Shown here in pieces: positions 15,274 to 48,850 of a stretch of 64,000 nucleotides of DNA. Where the stretch lies: contig NC_079386.1 of NCBI RefSeq assembly GCF_021018895.1, positions 1,426,001 to 1,490,000 of the forward strand. Direction: 5' to 3'. A program made the translations under genes and the position numbers. Under the pieces are notes generated by a model. That model saw only the letters and a program-made list of their open reading frames with translations. It was not told the origin of the DNA and ran no database searches. How positions within the stretch are numbered: the first letter of the stretch is position 1; the number at the start of each line of letters is the position of its first letter. Origin of the DNA: Seriola aureovittata (lineage: Eukaryota > Chordata > Actinopteri > Carangiformes > Carangidae).

Positions 15274-15722
15274 TTTGTGTTATTTGACGTGTGGTCGTGT
15301 GAGGTAGTTATCTGTATACAATGTATTACCTGCAGAATATTCGGATTGGCGCTGAGTGATGTGCTGCTGTGGACGGGGCCACCCGCAAAATGGTGTTTTA
15401 GTCACTTTCAAAAAATGCCCTCAGAAAAAAAAGCTATTATCGGTTTAAACACAACGATGCTTAGCTCTGTCTGACTCATACAGCTGATCTGCGGAGTAAT
15501 ACCGTGTGTCATAGCCGTGCTTGTGCGTAGTAATATGGTAAATCAACACTTCACAAGGAAAGGGCTGTTTGACGGCAAGATAAAGCGGTGAAAATATTCA
15601 AAATAAAGCAACACTTAAATTGATATTAGCATTTTTTAAAGTGGCTAAAACACAATCTGCTGCAGGTAATACACTGACTATAGATGAGTACCTCCCACAA
15701 TCCCACGTCAAATAACCCAAAC
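15274..15722. mobile_element. MITE with ~21-bp terminal inverted repeats
   Basis: The left end (15274-15294) and right end (15702-15722) are inverted copies of each other at about 19 of 21 positions. Both carry the core GTTATTTGACGTG or its complement. The roughly 450-bp interior has no coding capacity. I could not define a convincing target-site duplication, so the superfamily is unassigned. Confidence 0.65.
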
Positions 15723-16929
15723 TGTCACGTTAATGTTATCATAAACACCTGTGTTATTCCGAGTGTGGGTTTCTATCCCTCTGTTTATGCATATTTTCAG
15801 TTTGTGCTAAAAAAAACTATGGCAATACCAAAAGGTTTGGATGTGTTAAAGAGAACTGGATACCATGTTCAAAGATGGCACCTTTTTCATCCTATTCCTA
15901 GGTTGGTCAGTGAGTGCACACTCCAAGAAAGTGTCTACCTATAGATGAACACTAGAGTCCTTCTCCAGTCAAGCTAGTTGAGAGCATGGGTGTCCAAGAC
16001 TTCTGTCAGCCAAATCAGCTGACTCCTTATTGGCTTCCTGCACACATAAACATGATGAATAATATTGGTGAATAATAGTGATCATATGGCTGTGTTGTAG
16101 ACTTTCCAAATGTTATTCAGTTTGTTAGTTTGACAATTCTGGAGTCACAGCCATAGTCACAGTGCTAACCAGTGTGACATTGGCTTCTATATGCTGGAGG
16201 TTATTAGATTTGAAGTTTACAGTCACATTTATTTATTTCTCAGAGTTGAAATGTCAGAGAAGTGGGTTGCAGCGCCAGCCAAGACGGATCACGTCAGGCT
16301 GTGCGGTTGATCCCCCACTCTAACAACTGGATTTGCAGCACTGTGCGGTGCCAAAGAGAACACATCCAAACGAAGGAGGTCTCATTTCTCCTTCTAGCCT
16401 CGCTGCCCCTGTCAACAGCTCTGCACTACAGTGAAAATATCTTCAAATCACTCAATATGCAATGACATCAATGCAGTAGCTTCTTAAGTTGATAATTAAC
16501 TGGTTTTCTCAACTTTGCTTCTTAACTTTATTTATTAAATGACTTTTACATTCACTTCCAGTCAGTATTAAATTACCCTTACAAGACTTCAGATTAGGTT
16601 TCTTAAACCAAAACTTGTCTTGGCCACTTACTTGTTTTCTCTGTTACACAGGATCCTATAATGAATGTCTTTTCTTCCTCATAAACATTCTCTCTCTTAT
16701 CATAAAATGACTTTAACAGGGAATGACTGTAGTCTCTCTGAAAAGTGGTTTCCCCTGTTTTGAGTAGACACTATGGCTAATTATGATTGCTGCACTATAA
16801 ATTACTTCCTAACTAATGTCCTTGCTCTGATCAAAAGGGCTTTGAATGACTCCTCTCCCACGCCACAGTCACACATCAGCAAACTACTTCCTGTCTTACA
16901 GTCCTGATTTTTGATAAATTGCTGAATAG

Positions 16930-16996
16930 GCTATCTATCTATCTATCTATCTATCTATTTATATATCTATTTGTCTATCTATCTATCTATCTATCA
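16930..16996. repeat. (ATCT)n microsatellite
   Basis: Tandem CTAT/ATCT tetranucleotides with a short impure centre (TTTATATATC, TTTG). Read in frame it gives a YLSIYLSI-type open frame with no biological meaning. Confidence 0.95.
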
Positions 16997-17300
16997 ATAA
17001 AGACTCGTAAGATGACCCTTCATCATTGTTATAATTCATCTTTACCTACATGGGGACAGGGGAATTTCATTCATTATCAATGTAGAGCACCTCACTTTGT
17101 TGATGATGTCATTTTTTTCTAACCTTCTATAGACAAACAGTGAAGCACAAACAATGACAGTGACAGTTTAAACGCTTGGAGATGGGTGTTGGTCAAATTG
17201 TGAGCAGTGACAGCAGCTGATGTGTCAGCTGAAGTGTAAATGATTAAAGTTGTTGAAATGTCAGTTGAAGTTTAAGCACTGAAATGAGTGAAAGTACTAA

Positions 17301-38410
<21,110 letters not shown>

Positions 38411-40684
38411 ACCACTCAACCCCTCACATCAGTCTCACTTTAAGTCCTTTTCTTCTTTTTAAGATATTGTCTATATATTTATTTATAGCTGTTCATACAG
38501 ACCGATAGCATGGAGGAGGACACAGTCATAGCATTCACATGGACCAAAACAAGTGGCTGGTTTTAGTATACTGTAAGTACCACAGCATACAGACATAGCA
38601 ACCTTTTTAAACGTTTGAACTAGTGAGCAGGCTTAGTGTACTGAGGTGTGCAGCTTGTGTTGTCCACTGTACCTTCTTTTTTAAGCAAAGACCAGTCTTT
38701 TTTTTCCACTCAAATTCTTACAGCAGTTTGGGTTCAAAAAGATCAAAGTCAAAACCAAGTATTTATTTGTAAATGTTTAAAGGAAATACTAGCTTCCCTT
38801 TGTTTATTTATGTTGATTTATTTAAAGGGTTTTTTGTAGAATTTGGTTAATTAATGATTATCATTCATGGGTGTCAGCATCGGCACACAAAGTGCACCTT
38901 TAAGGGTCACAATAATCATAACACACACCAGCTGTGAAACAATGCAGCTCCTTTCTAAGAGTTATTTCAAGAAGCAGTTACTTGACTTATTGTATCATCC
39001 GATAAGCTGAAAACCACTGAAACAATGGGAGGTTGACTTGCATGGATGTGACACATGTTCAAATGAATACAAGGCTGAGCCTGTACCAGAGAAGAGGCGC
39101 ATGAAGTGCATAAGAACTGCACATGTTGATCTGACTTGTTATTGTTGGGTCAGCGCAAAGACATTTTTACGCACAAAAAGTAATATATCACTAGGAATTT
39201 TTTCCAACCAATCCATGGTCAGACTAATTCACAATTGCATTTTTACGTCCCTATCCCAAGTGCATTTTGATGGTATATGTGGGTAATGGTGAATCCCCTG
39301 TTTATTAAGTTTATTTCCTGAGAGAAAGAGACATCCAGCATACTTTCCTTTCCTGGACGTCTATATAACTCAAAAATGGACAAAAGTCAAGCATCTGTGA
39401 GTTCCTCTGTATATGAATCAGCCCGAACCCTAAGTCTCTTAATATGTCCGTGGCTTTTCTGCCCTCGAACCCATATACATGTACGTTCCTGTACTCGTGT
39501 AGTAGTAGTTTACTGTACTACTACCAGATCATGAACTCAAAGAAATAACCCAAAACCTCTGACCTCTGGTTCCATCTGGCTGTGCAGAGCTGTGGTTTTA
39601 TCTGATTTATGACATGTTTGAGGATTACTTGAACATCAATGTGTCTTTCCATAAACAGTGACATTAACAGTGACAGGAACTACTGTATTCATTCAGTAGG
39701 AAATATTCCTAAATGAACCCATTAGTAAAATAACTGGCTGGATGCCACTAGGGGTAATTAAGAAAAGGTTTTTTATGTGAACTGTCCCCTTAACTTTTAC
39801 GTCTATATTGACTGAAGCGTAGAGTATAATATTGACTTGTGTTAGAATAATTTATTCCCAATAAATAAACAAATATTCTGGATATGCCCTGTTCCCAAAA
39901 ATAAGACACACACAAGCAGGATAGAGGGGCGACTGCAGCAGGGTCTTAAAATCAGCCTTGAAGAGCGTCTCCTGACGTCTTTACAGCAGAAACCAGCCGG
40001 GGAGAACTGTCAAACAGCCAGGAGTTACAGCTGTCACACGTGATGAGCTCAAAAGGACAGACTGAAAAAGATATTGACTGATAGACAAGCTACATTAATG
40101 TGTTTCACTAGCCCCTTGTGAAGTAATATATAAGAAATAATGATAATAAACTGACAGGAAAACAATAGGGTTTTGACCCTTCTGGCCTTGAATCCTAATC
40201 AATAATCAATCACTCACTTCACCTCCTCTAACTTGGGTTACCATTTGTTGCCACCTGTATGCAAAGTCACCCAGTGCAGCTTTAACCACACTGTTTCAGA
40301 GCAGTCTTGCTAACGGAGTAACCGTGCTTCTTGAAATAAAAGTATGACGGATGGCTGTGAACTCTGTAGTCTGTAGCAGGACTCCAACGGGGTGTGTGTT
40401 AGCTCTTTGAAATTCAGGAAGGTCAGGCTCACCCTTAGATTTGGCTCCCGTAATCACACCACTACTGTAGCCCTGTGTCTGACTGTGTGTGTGATGGAAG
40501 TGTGAGTGTCTACGTGTACTTGTACTATCTTTGTGAGGAGCAGTTTGAGTTGTAGACCTTGGGAGTGAGGACATTTTAGCTGGTCCTAACAACTTTGAGT
40601 CAGGTCACTTCATTCTGATGGTTCAGGTTAAGGAATCAATTATTTATTATTATTCATCCTTCCTCACAGAGATAGAAGTACAAG

Positions 40685-40687
40685 CGT

Positions 40688-40738
<51 letters not shown>

Positions 40739-40836
40739 TAACTGTCTCCAAGGCACATTCCAAACCCATCACCAATACACTGACTGAAATAGGGACACTT
40801 GCTGTAAACTCTTACTTACTTGCTTTCAGTCTGCCA

Positions 40837-40882
<46 letters not shown>
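40685..40882. repeat. (GT)n and (CA)n tracts in inverted arrangement
   Basis: A roughly 52-bp GT tract (40685-40736) and a roughly 49-bp CA tract (40834-40882), 97 bp apart. On the same RNA strand the tracts are complementary and could fold into a long stem. Confidence 0.93.
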
Positions 40883-40883
<1 letters not shown>

Positions 40884-41402
40884 CACTTGCCAAAGTGCTT
40901 TTGTGATCAAGGCTTGCGTTCCACTGCCTACGCTCTGCCGCCATGTGGATACTGTTGATTGACAGACGTAGCGTTAGTTTGCACTATTGCTAGAGTTTGG
41001 AAATCAATGCTACAAACAGCACGTGGCCCCAACTGCTCCTAAACCCTGTAAATAGTTTCTGTCCCCTCCCTGCTTTCAGATTAATACCCCACTGATCTGC
41101 AGACTGCATGTTAGCATGAAGGCAGGCGCGTAGGGGAGTTATATCTACAAATATTTAGTTCATTATGATTCCCTGTCAGCTCAGCAAGGCATGTAACTGA
41201 GCAGGATGTCTGATGTCAGTAAATGTGAAGCTGCTGTACATATAGTAGCTTGGCTTTGTGGGAGGGGGGGTGGGGGTGGGAGGGGGTGTAGGGGATGAGT
41301 ACAGACTCATGCATCAGTGTTTGTTTTTGCACCTTATACATTTTTTACTCTTTTGTATATCTTAGACAGTCTCCGCCTCGGTGACAACCTTGTACATAAA
41401 TG

Positions 41403-41408
41403 AATAAA
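41403..41408 (+). terminator. afap1: Probable afap1 poly(A) signal
   Basis: Canonical AATAAA, about 3 kb after the stop, followed within 30-50 nt by a T/GT-rich element (GTGATGTTGTGTTTTATT). Confidence 0.6.
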
Positions 41409-41429
41409 CTCACTTGAAAAACAGCTCTC

Positions 41430-44400
41430 AGTGATGTTGTGTTTTATTGGGGGGGCTGTTTAATATTCTACTCAACAAAATAAAAAAAGCTAACGATGGA
41501 CACTTTAAGGACTTCTGAATGTCTCTGAGCTCTGCAGCAGCTCCTTCCTCCTCCTGGTCTCTGCTCTGATCTGCAGCATCACCTGTGACACCTGATGCAG
41601 ACAGGTGTGTGTCTTTACACTTCAGGTTGACTGAAGGAAACTCCCAGGTGCTCCTAACAACAGCATCAGCAGTGAACGGTGAGTGAGTGTTTAGGGCGCG
41701 TGCCATGTGTGCAGATGGCCTGAGCAGTGAATCGATGGTTTGAATCCCGATTCGTCGTTGCTGCACGTCAATATAATATATACTGACAGCACTTACACTG
41801 TACACCGCACATATCAGCTTGTACACAGCTTGTTGTTGTTTGTAATCAGGAGTTCCTAATTTCTCTTTAAGGAGTGCATAAAGTCATTAATATCTCAAAC
41901 ACTGTTCAGGCTATAGACATGAAATTTGACTGACAGGTGGCCCATGATGCAGTGCTTCACATAGTCATAAATTGGTGTAATGGCACCACCGTGTGGCGAG
42001 ATATCAATGTTTAATGTGACTAATACTAATATTTGAATACCTCTATTTTCTCTCACATGGTCATGTCCCTTGCTTTGACCACGATGGCAGCAGGGTGCAG
42101 CCATCACGTTTTCTTCAGCAAATGCAGAAGTTTCTAGTTTACAATATCATTTTTTTAAAAAGAATAAATTCAGAACAGGAGGTTTGTCTCAGGCAGTTGC
42201 TCAGTTTGATGTAAACTAAGATAATCAGTTTGACTCACATACAGGCAGCTTTCATTTGAGCTTTTCCTCACAATTTGCTGTTAGTTCAACCAGCAGACGG
42301 GGGCAGAATAGTGGACTCTGTCTCTGTGGACTCTGTCTCTGTGGACTCTGTCCCCTCAGCCTGTCAGTCCACACAGTGTGGGCTTTGGTGTCAGGCTCCT
42401 CCTGTTGACAGTCTTCACGGAGTTCAGGTACAGAGTAGGGCTGCCGCTGGGTTGAAAAAATTGATCCTCCGATTAAAATCGATCTTCATTTGAATAAACT
42501 GATATGGATTCATTAAACCCGAGATCGATTTTTTAATCTCTCCCGTGGATGTGTGAAGCTGTGGTGAGATGTGGTCAGGTGAGTGCAGAGACCATGAGCC
42601 ACCAGAGATAAAGGAACAAGCTGTGTTAGTAAGACACTATTTTTTATTGCTTTGGAATGTGTAGAAATAAAATTGGTATTACTCAAATCACATGTCTGTC
42701 TTTCATAAAACGGTCAGGTTTAGAACTCAAGCAAAGTCAGACCAAGTTGCTCTGTTGTGTGCAATCATATTAGTTGGTCATTAATTAAATTATAGATTAA
42801 TCCTGGGCCACAACCACTGTCATGTTGCCTACCAGAAAAACCAGCACATCCTGGAGCCGTCTTACAAATGGATTTCTCAACCTTCACAATCGAACATCAC
42901 TTACATCAACATACCAGAGGTCTGCAACATGTTTTACATCCCTGTTCTCCACCTCAGCCATGCTGGGCCTCCCCTCTCTTCAGCCTTCTGCCTGGATGTT
43001 ACAACGCTTCTTACTGGCCACTTGTAGATCTTGTCAAAACATTACTGCCACCTTGTGACATGTATTGGTCACTGCACACAAATTGTAATTCCTCATTCAA
43101 CAAAGAAATGATTTCACATTTATAATATGTAACCTTTATGACTATGCTTTAACTGTATGAATCACTGTATCAATGAACTAAAGGTTCATCAAACTGGGCG
43201 TTTCCAAAAGTCCAAAATGATGTGTTTTCAAATGAAAACACATCAGTGTAGATGTGGCCTTAGCTCAGGGGTGTCCAGCTGTTTTTCTTCTAAGAGCTAC
43301 TTTGACAAAATTAAAAGGGGCCTCGTGTCTTATATTACTGGTCACATTTATTCACATATTGTATCAAAACTCTCAAACTGATCTCCAAAACAAATCAGAT
43401 CAATAAGATCATTTAACAAGTCATCAAATATCAACATCAGTGAGACCTGAACACACACACACACACACACACACGATAGCACCACGGTAAATAAACTTAT
43501 TTTTAGTTATAACTCGTGTGGTCTTCTCTGCTTTGTCCAGCCTTACATAAATAAATACATACATAAATTTATTAAAAATGTATGATTTGACAACTTTTAA
43601 CAATGGCACAGGCAATTCTGCAAAATGTAGCTTTGTATTTAGTGTGTGGTTGTGGAAATTCAGGGGAAATACTAAGAAAATGGCTGTGCATGTCCCGGTC
43701 TATCCATTCAGCCAAAACAATTTGTCTGAGGCAGGTTGATGAAACAAACTGTCCTCTTGTGGAAAGCACACGTCCTTCAGAGGGGACGTTGTAGTGCAAT
43801 AGTAAAACAGAGCTGCACAGGCGACCTGTCAGAGTAGATGATAAAAAAAAATATACCAGCAACTTCTAACCACCCTTCTAAGGGCGCTCTACCTCCAGAG
43901 CCTGGAAAAACTAAAGGAATCAGCGGCTGAGTCTGGCTGCAGAGATGAAGCACCATCGCCGGGTATTCTGAAAAACAGACGGACAGAGATGAGAATGAAA
44001 CTCTCCGTCTTCAGATGATGGTAGAAGAAAAAAAAACAGGTGAACCCGAAGAAGTCCTTCAGAAAGTGTTCGTTCATCTAAACGCTTTGATGCTTTGGTC
44101 CAAGAGGAGCATAAGACATACTCCACAAGTGATGGAAAGAGGACATATTATACCTCAACGCAACAGGAAGTATTCTGCAGAAATCTAAACAAAGCACAGG
44201 ACTTTATTACATGCATGAGCTGGTGGTCAGAGGCCCGAATAAGGCTTCCTTCCTCTGTGACCTGTGACCACACAGACTGAAACGTGCAGAGCGGTACGGA
44301 CACAGAAACATCAGTCCACTCGTGGTTACGTGTGATGGCTCCATGGTCCTCATGTCGGCCACATCGCTGCTCTCCTGCCAGACAGAGCTCGATGCCTTGC

Positions 44401-44899
44401 TCCAAAGTTCACACATGAACAGAAAAGGCCCCACCGAAGACTTCGGTTGTCCTATCCTCCACCTCTGCCTCAGTAACAGAATGAAAAATGCAAAGACTTG
44501 CAAGAAGCAGCAAGTGAAATGATTTTTTTCAGTGTAGATATCTATATAACTGGCACAAAATGTTGAGAATGCTATGATGTTTATGATGTTTATGATGTTT
44601 ATGTCTCTGTGAGCTCAGGAACTACCAGCTGGCCATGCATGTGTTTGGACTATTGACATCAGCAAGTTCCACTGGTGAATTGGATGCACTTACTTCCACA
44701 ACATTCAAGCTCTGCTGACACACACACTGGGGACTCAGCTGCTGATGACAGCACCATTGTTCCTGAGGACCTTGAGCTACACACTAAGTACACACACTAA
44801 TAAATAATAACTTGATGTCTTCTGTTAATTAAGTTTGAAAATCACAGCATATTTATTTTCTTTTTTTTTTTAGGACAACGTAACGGCAGGAACACACTG

Positions 44900-44956
<57 letters not shown>

Positions 44957-45204
44957 ACCTCTCTCTCTACATAGAGTATACGGGTCACTGAAATGTTGGA
45001 TTTCTCTTCATTATTAATTCATCTCTGATTTATTTTTTGCAGAAAAAGTGTCTGTCTCCACATGCAGCTGCTGAAATGGTTAAAAGATATATTTATATTT
45101 TTTCACGTCTGTGTCATATTCAGATTCAGACTAAACAGAGAATTCATACAAGCAACATTATACAAAAGTGAAGCTTCCACTGTAGTTATCTGTCTAGACC
45201 ACAT
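41430..45204. other. Intergenic stretch with no supported gene
   Basis: Short unrelated open frames only. Contents include a threefold 15-bp tandem repeat GTGGACTCTGTCTCT (about 42312-42355), a hAT-MITE-like end (AGGGGTGTCCAGC, 43267), a CA tract (43450-43474), a triplicated ATGATGTTT unit (44573-44600) and a GT tract (44902-44956). I do not recognise the sequence at 43860-44520. Confidence 0.7.
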
Positions 45205-47245
45205 ATGTCAAACTCAAGGCCCGCGGGCCAAGTCTTTGGCCCGCATGATAATATCTAATCACTATTAGAGCTGGCCCGCACGCGCCGCTAATACACTATA
45301 AATCCCGCGATGCACTGCCAGCGTTTTCGCGCGTCATTCGAGAGCCCGCGAGCGCGAGTCCTTGCCCACTCATTCATCAGCATCCCTGTGGAGCACCTGT
45401 GGTCAACTGTCAGCTGCTACTCTCCCTAAAAATGGCTAAACGAAAGGTGGACTTTGAAAACGGGTTTCCAAGGCACGTGGGAGGCAGAGTCCCAAAGCGA
45501 GGCAGAGGTCGCAAAATCAGCCCGAGGGAGAATTTTTCAAAAACTGCATGATGAAAGTGTGCGACGACTTGTGCCCAGATAAAAGGCAAGTGTTTTCAAA
45601 TGTGAGCCTGAGCAGAAACACGGTTCCTGACCGTGTAAACAGCTTTCCACCGGTCTACAGCAACAGCTGGCGGGAAAGGGAAGAGAGTTCATGGCGTACT
45701 CCCGATAGCTGTGGCTGAGAGCAGCGACACTTCAGATATCGCCCAGCTGTGTGGACTCAAGTCTGTGCGTAACAGAAGAACTTTTGGGATTAAGATCATT
45801 GCATGGCACAACTACGGGGAAAGATCTGTTTGAAGAGGTATCCAGGTGTGTTAGTGAAGTGGGGCTGCCTTGGGATAAACTTGTCAAAAGAGCGGATTGG
45901 TGGAGAGGATGCGGGAGGGATACGGCGCAGGTGAGCTGACATCATTGCATCATACAGCAGGAGTCATTGTGTGGAAAAGCCTTGGGAATGGAACATGTAA
46001 TGAGCACCATAACACGAGCAGAGGATTAAAGTTAAGATACAGTTCAAGTCTTTTCTGGAGGACTTAAATTGAGAATATGGTGACTTGCCATATCAGGTGC
46101 GATGGCTAAGCCGAGGAAGTGTTGAAAAGATGTTTTGACCTCCGGGATAAAAAAAAGTTGCTGTGTTGCTTCGGGGGGGGGGGGGGGGGGGGGTCACAGA
46201 CATGTACGCTGCAGTGAAGGCTTTTTAAACCAAGCTGCGCCTGTGGGAGACGCAGATGCTGCAGGAAAACCTGAGCCATTTCCCGTGCTGCCAAACTCTG
46301 AAAGAGCAGGTCTCTACCTCTGTGTTCCCAAAGTACACAGTTTGCAGAAAAACTCAGCATACTTGGTGCCGACTTCACACTTTGAAGCCCAAAAAAAGCA
46401 GGTTTGAACTGCTCAGTAAATCCATTTGCAGCTGACGTGGAAAGCGCACCACCAAACCTCCAAATGGAGCTGATTGAGCTCCAGTGTAGTGACTGACTCA
46501 AGGCAAAGTATGAGTCTGTGGGCGCTGCACAGTTTCCACGTTTCATCCCCGACACAATGCCCCAGCTGCGTACCCATGCTGCTCAAATGCTGTCTGTGTT
46601 TGGCAGCACAAACATCTGTGAACAGCTGTTCTCTTTGACAGGACACACAGGAGGCGTCTTACTGATGAACACCTTCCCTCAATCCTGAGGATTTCCTCAG
46701 CTCGAAGCCTGACGCCTGACAGTGATGAACTTGCATCCAAGATGAGACACCAAGTATCTGGCTCAGACATGTGAGCATCCACCAGAGCAGTAAACTGAAC
46801 TTTAATGCGTGTTTCTTTTTTTTCTTGCTGCTACAGGACATTTTGATTTTTCTTAAAAGGAAATTATTTTGTGGCTGTTGTTGGCCTGTAGAAAAATGTT
46901 GTCAGTTAAAAATGAATCCAGAAAAGCTGCAGGAAGAGCTTTAGAAAATAAATGCAACTGATTTTTCTTGTATTTAATGTTCAATGTTGTTGTTGTTTTT
47001 AGGTACAAACTGTCTTATAAGCTTTGTCAGTTCCAGGTTCAAGTATCGACTACTGTGCATCACAGAGTGGCAAACTGAGCTTTAATGCATGTTTCATTTT
47101 TGCACTTTTTTTCTTGCTGCTACAGACAATTCATTTTTCTTTTAATTCTTTTTTTGCCTGTTGTTGGCCTGTGGGGAAATGTTTTCATTAGAAATCACTA
47201 TGGAAAGCTCTGGACTGGACCGGTTAAATAAATGTTGTTAACGTT
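45205..47245 (+). pseudogene. Decayed hAT-family DNA transposon (GTF2IRD2/ZBED-like transposase relic)
   Basis: The CpG-rich left end contains TCAAACTCAAGGCCCGCGGG, typical of hAT ends in fish. ATG at 45432 opens MAKRKVDFEN, the usual start of this transposase group, but a TGA follows after 39 codons. A middle piece (about 45755-45900) encodes EELLGLRSLHGTTTGKDLFE, then VSEVGLPWDKLVK. A C-terminal piece (about 46580-46770) encodes MLSVFGSTNICEQLF, then a frameshift, RRRLTDEHLPSILRISSA, the hAT dimerisation region. Frames differ between pieces and the zinc finger and much of the catalytic core are missing or unreadable. A homopolymer of 21 G at 46173-46193 interrupts it. Non-functional. Confidence 0.8.
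46773..47240 (+). repeat. Imperfect tandem duplication in the hAT 3' region
   Basis: The segment starting AAACTGAACTTTAATGCGTG (46793) recurs as AAACTGAGCTTTAATGCATG at 47073. Both are followed by TTCTTGCTGCTACAG and TTGTTGGCCTGT and by an AATAAATG. Copies are about 280 bp apart and diverged by substitutions and small indels. Confidence 0.8.
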
Positions 47246-47329
47246 ACGTTACCTTAGCTGAAGCATCCGGTGGCAGCTCGTGGGCTGAAATGAGGATGCT
47301 CCGGTCCAGCACACAATCATCACACCTGA

Positions 47330-47432
47330 CCTTCGTTATATCGAGATAACGAAATGATTAATTCGTTATCACGAGAAAACGATCTTTGTTATATCGAGAT
47401 AACGAAATAATAAGTCGTTATAACGAGAAAAC
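47330..47432. repeat. Cluster of near-palindromic TTCGTTAT/ATAACGAA units
   Basis: Units such as TCGTTATATCGAGATAACGA, AATTCGTTATCACGAGAAAA, TTTGTTATATCGAGATAACG and GTCGTTATAACGAGAAAA are arranged head to tail. Each can fold on itself. Similar palindromic clusters are common in fish DNA; origin unassigned. Confidence 0.75.
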
Positions 47433-47578
47433 AGTGCCAAAAAAAAAAAGAAAAAAACTGCAAAAATAAAAAAGGGGCGTGGCCGTTCTCGGCTTCCGTA
47501 CCCTTGTGGTTTTGGGATTTATTATTTTATCTGTACTTTTGTGCAATGAAGTTCAAGTGCGATACAGAGAATAAAAAC

Positions 47579-47880
47579 TGATTGGCTGACTGTTTTCTGA
47601 GTGATCCAATGAAAATATAGCAGATTTCAGGAAAACACTCAGAGGAACCAAATCCTGCAAGGCTGGATGGTGGGTCCAGGTGGGCGGGGCTTGGGGCACT
47701 GACTGCTTTGTTGTGACATCACAAAGTTGCAGAACGGCTGGTTTTAAGGCTCAGTTTCTGAATACAGGCTGTGTGCATTTCTCTGTGGACTGAGGCTTTG
47801 ATACTTTCACAGTATTAATATAGAACCTAGACCTGATCTATAATCACACTACACATGCACATCTACATTTATACTACAAT
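47579..47880 (+). mobile_element. Truncated MITE, copy A (same family as 53218-53721)
   Basis: Aligns along its length with 53400-53720 in the same orientation. The block 47746-47846 is identical to 53578-53678 over 101 bp. The left half and the terminal repeats seen in the other copy are missing here. Confidence 0.85.
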
Positions 47881-48159
47881 TAAGGGAACACTTTAGTCAT
47901 CACAGTATAACACCAAGTCAGTTAAACTTCAGGGATATCAATCTGTCCATTTAGGAAGCAGAAGTGATTGTGAATCAGTTTCAGCTGCTTTGGTGCAAAT
48001 GAAAGTGACAACAGATGCAATGGAGGCAAAAGCAAGACAATCCCCAAAAAGGAAATGGTTTTACATGTGGTGGCCACAGACAGTTGCTCTCTCCTGATCC
48101 TTCCTCACTGATTCTTCTCTAGTGTGTTTTGCTAGTGTCCTTGTCACTACTGGTAGCAT

Positions 48160-48605
48160 GAGGCGGTACCTGCAGCCCAATCACAGGTAGTCCAGCTCCT
48201 GGAGCAGCATCCATACATGCGGCCGCAAGAAGGTCTGCTGTTTCTCTCAGCACAGTCTCAAGAGCACTGAGGAGATACCAGGAGACCGGCCGTTACACCA
48301 GGAGAGCTGGACAGGGCCGTAGAAGGGCATCAACCCAGCAGCAGGACCGGTACCTGCTCCTTTGTGCGAGGAGGAACAGGAGGAGCACTGCCAGAGCCCT
48401 ACAACATGACCTCCAGCAGGATACTGGTGTGCAAGTTTTCCCCCACGTCCTCTAGTGGGACCTGTGCTCACCACCCAGCACCCTGCAGCTGGACTGGCAT
48501 TCACCAGAGAACACCACAATTGGCAGGTCTGCCATTGGCGCCCCGATCTCTTCACACACACTCCTGGGAAGGAACCAAAGGCTGGTTTTGTGTAGATATG
48601 TATAA
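48160..48605 (+). pseudogene. Tc1-like transposase fragment
   Basis: Plus-strand conceptual pieces: [16 protein letters not shown] near 48275, [20 protein letters not shown] near 48342, then [20 protein letters not shown] and REHHNWQVCHWRPDLFT to about 48550. These are the helix-turn-helix and pre-catalytic segments of a fish Tc1/mariner transposase. A deletion removes the DNA-binding to catalytic junction, and the sequence loses homology where the DDE aspartate motif (FTDES) should be. Frameshifts separate the pieces. Non-functional. Confidence 0.85.
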
Positions 48606-48665
48606 TAACTTTGCTAACTAGACTACATTTATTGTGAGCTCGATAAACAGTTTAAACCACATCTA

Positions 48666-48850
48666 CAGTGCCAGTCAATAGTTTGGACACACTTCTCATT
48701 CAATGTGTTTTCTTTATTTTCTATAAGAAATGGTTTCGATTAAACCAACAGTGTGCAAAGCTGTCTAAGCAACAGGAGGCTACTTTCAAGAATCTGAAAT
48801 ATCAAAAGAGCTGTAACCTTTCCACACTTGCAGGTCAACAAGTGTACAGG
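48666..48850 (+). mobile_element. Internally deleted Tc1/mariner copy
   Basis: Begins ACAGTGCCAGTCAATAGTTT GGACACAC, the terminal repeat of an abundant fish Tc1 family, then jumps to GTGTGCAAAGCTGTCTAAGC and GGCTACTTTCAAGAATCTGA, sequence that normally lies just after the transposase stop. The transposase region is therefore absent. Confidence 0.8.

Larger units (their letters stand above)
38411..41425 (+). other. afap1: afap1 3' UTR (about 3 kb)
   Basis: Runs from the stop codon to the AATAAA at 41403. It contains the AU-rich nonamer TTATTTATA (38479-38487) and further overlapping ATTTA motifs near 38805-38824, which can mark regulated mRNA stability. An upstream AATAAA at 39860 could give a shorter UTR. 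It also holds the complementary GT and CA tracts (40685-40882) and a G-rich run (41260-41290). The end is inferred without transcript data. Confidence 0.6.

Noticed and set aside
44095..44522. Overlapping 60-98-residue ORFs on both strands
   Set aside because: No homology recognised, no splice context, and neither frame shows coding-like composition.
46106..46555. 149-residue minus-strand ORF over the hAT relic
   Set aside because: Antisense shadow of the decayed transposase; includes the poly-G tract as a proline run.
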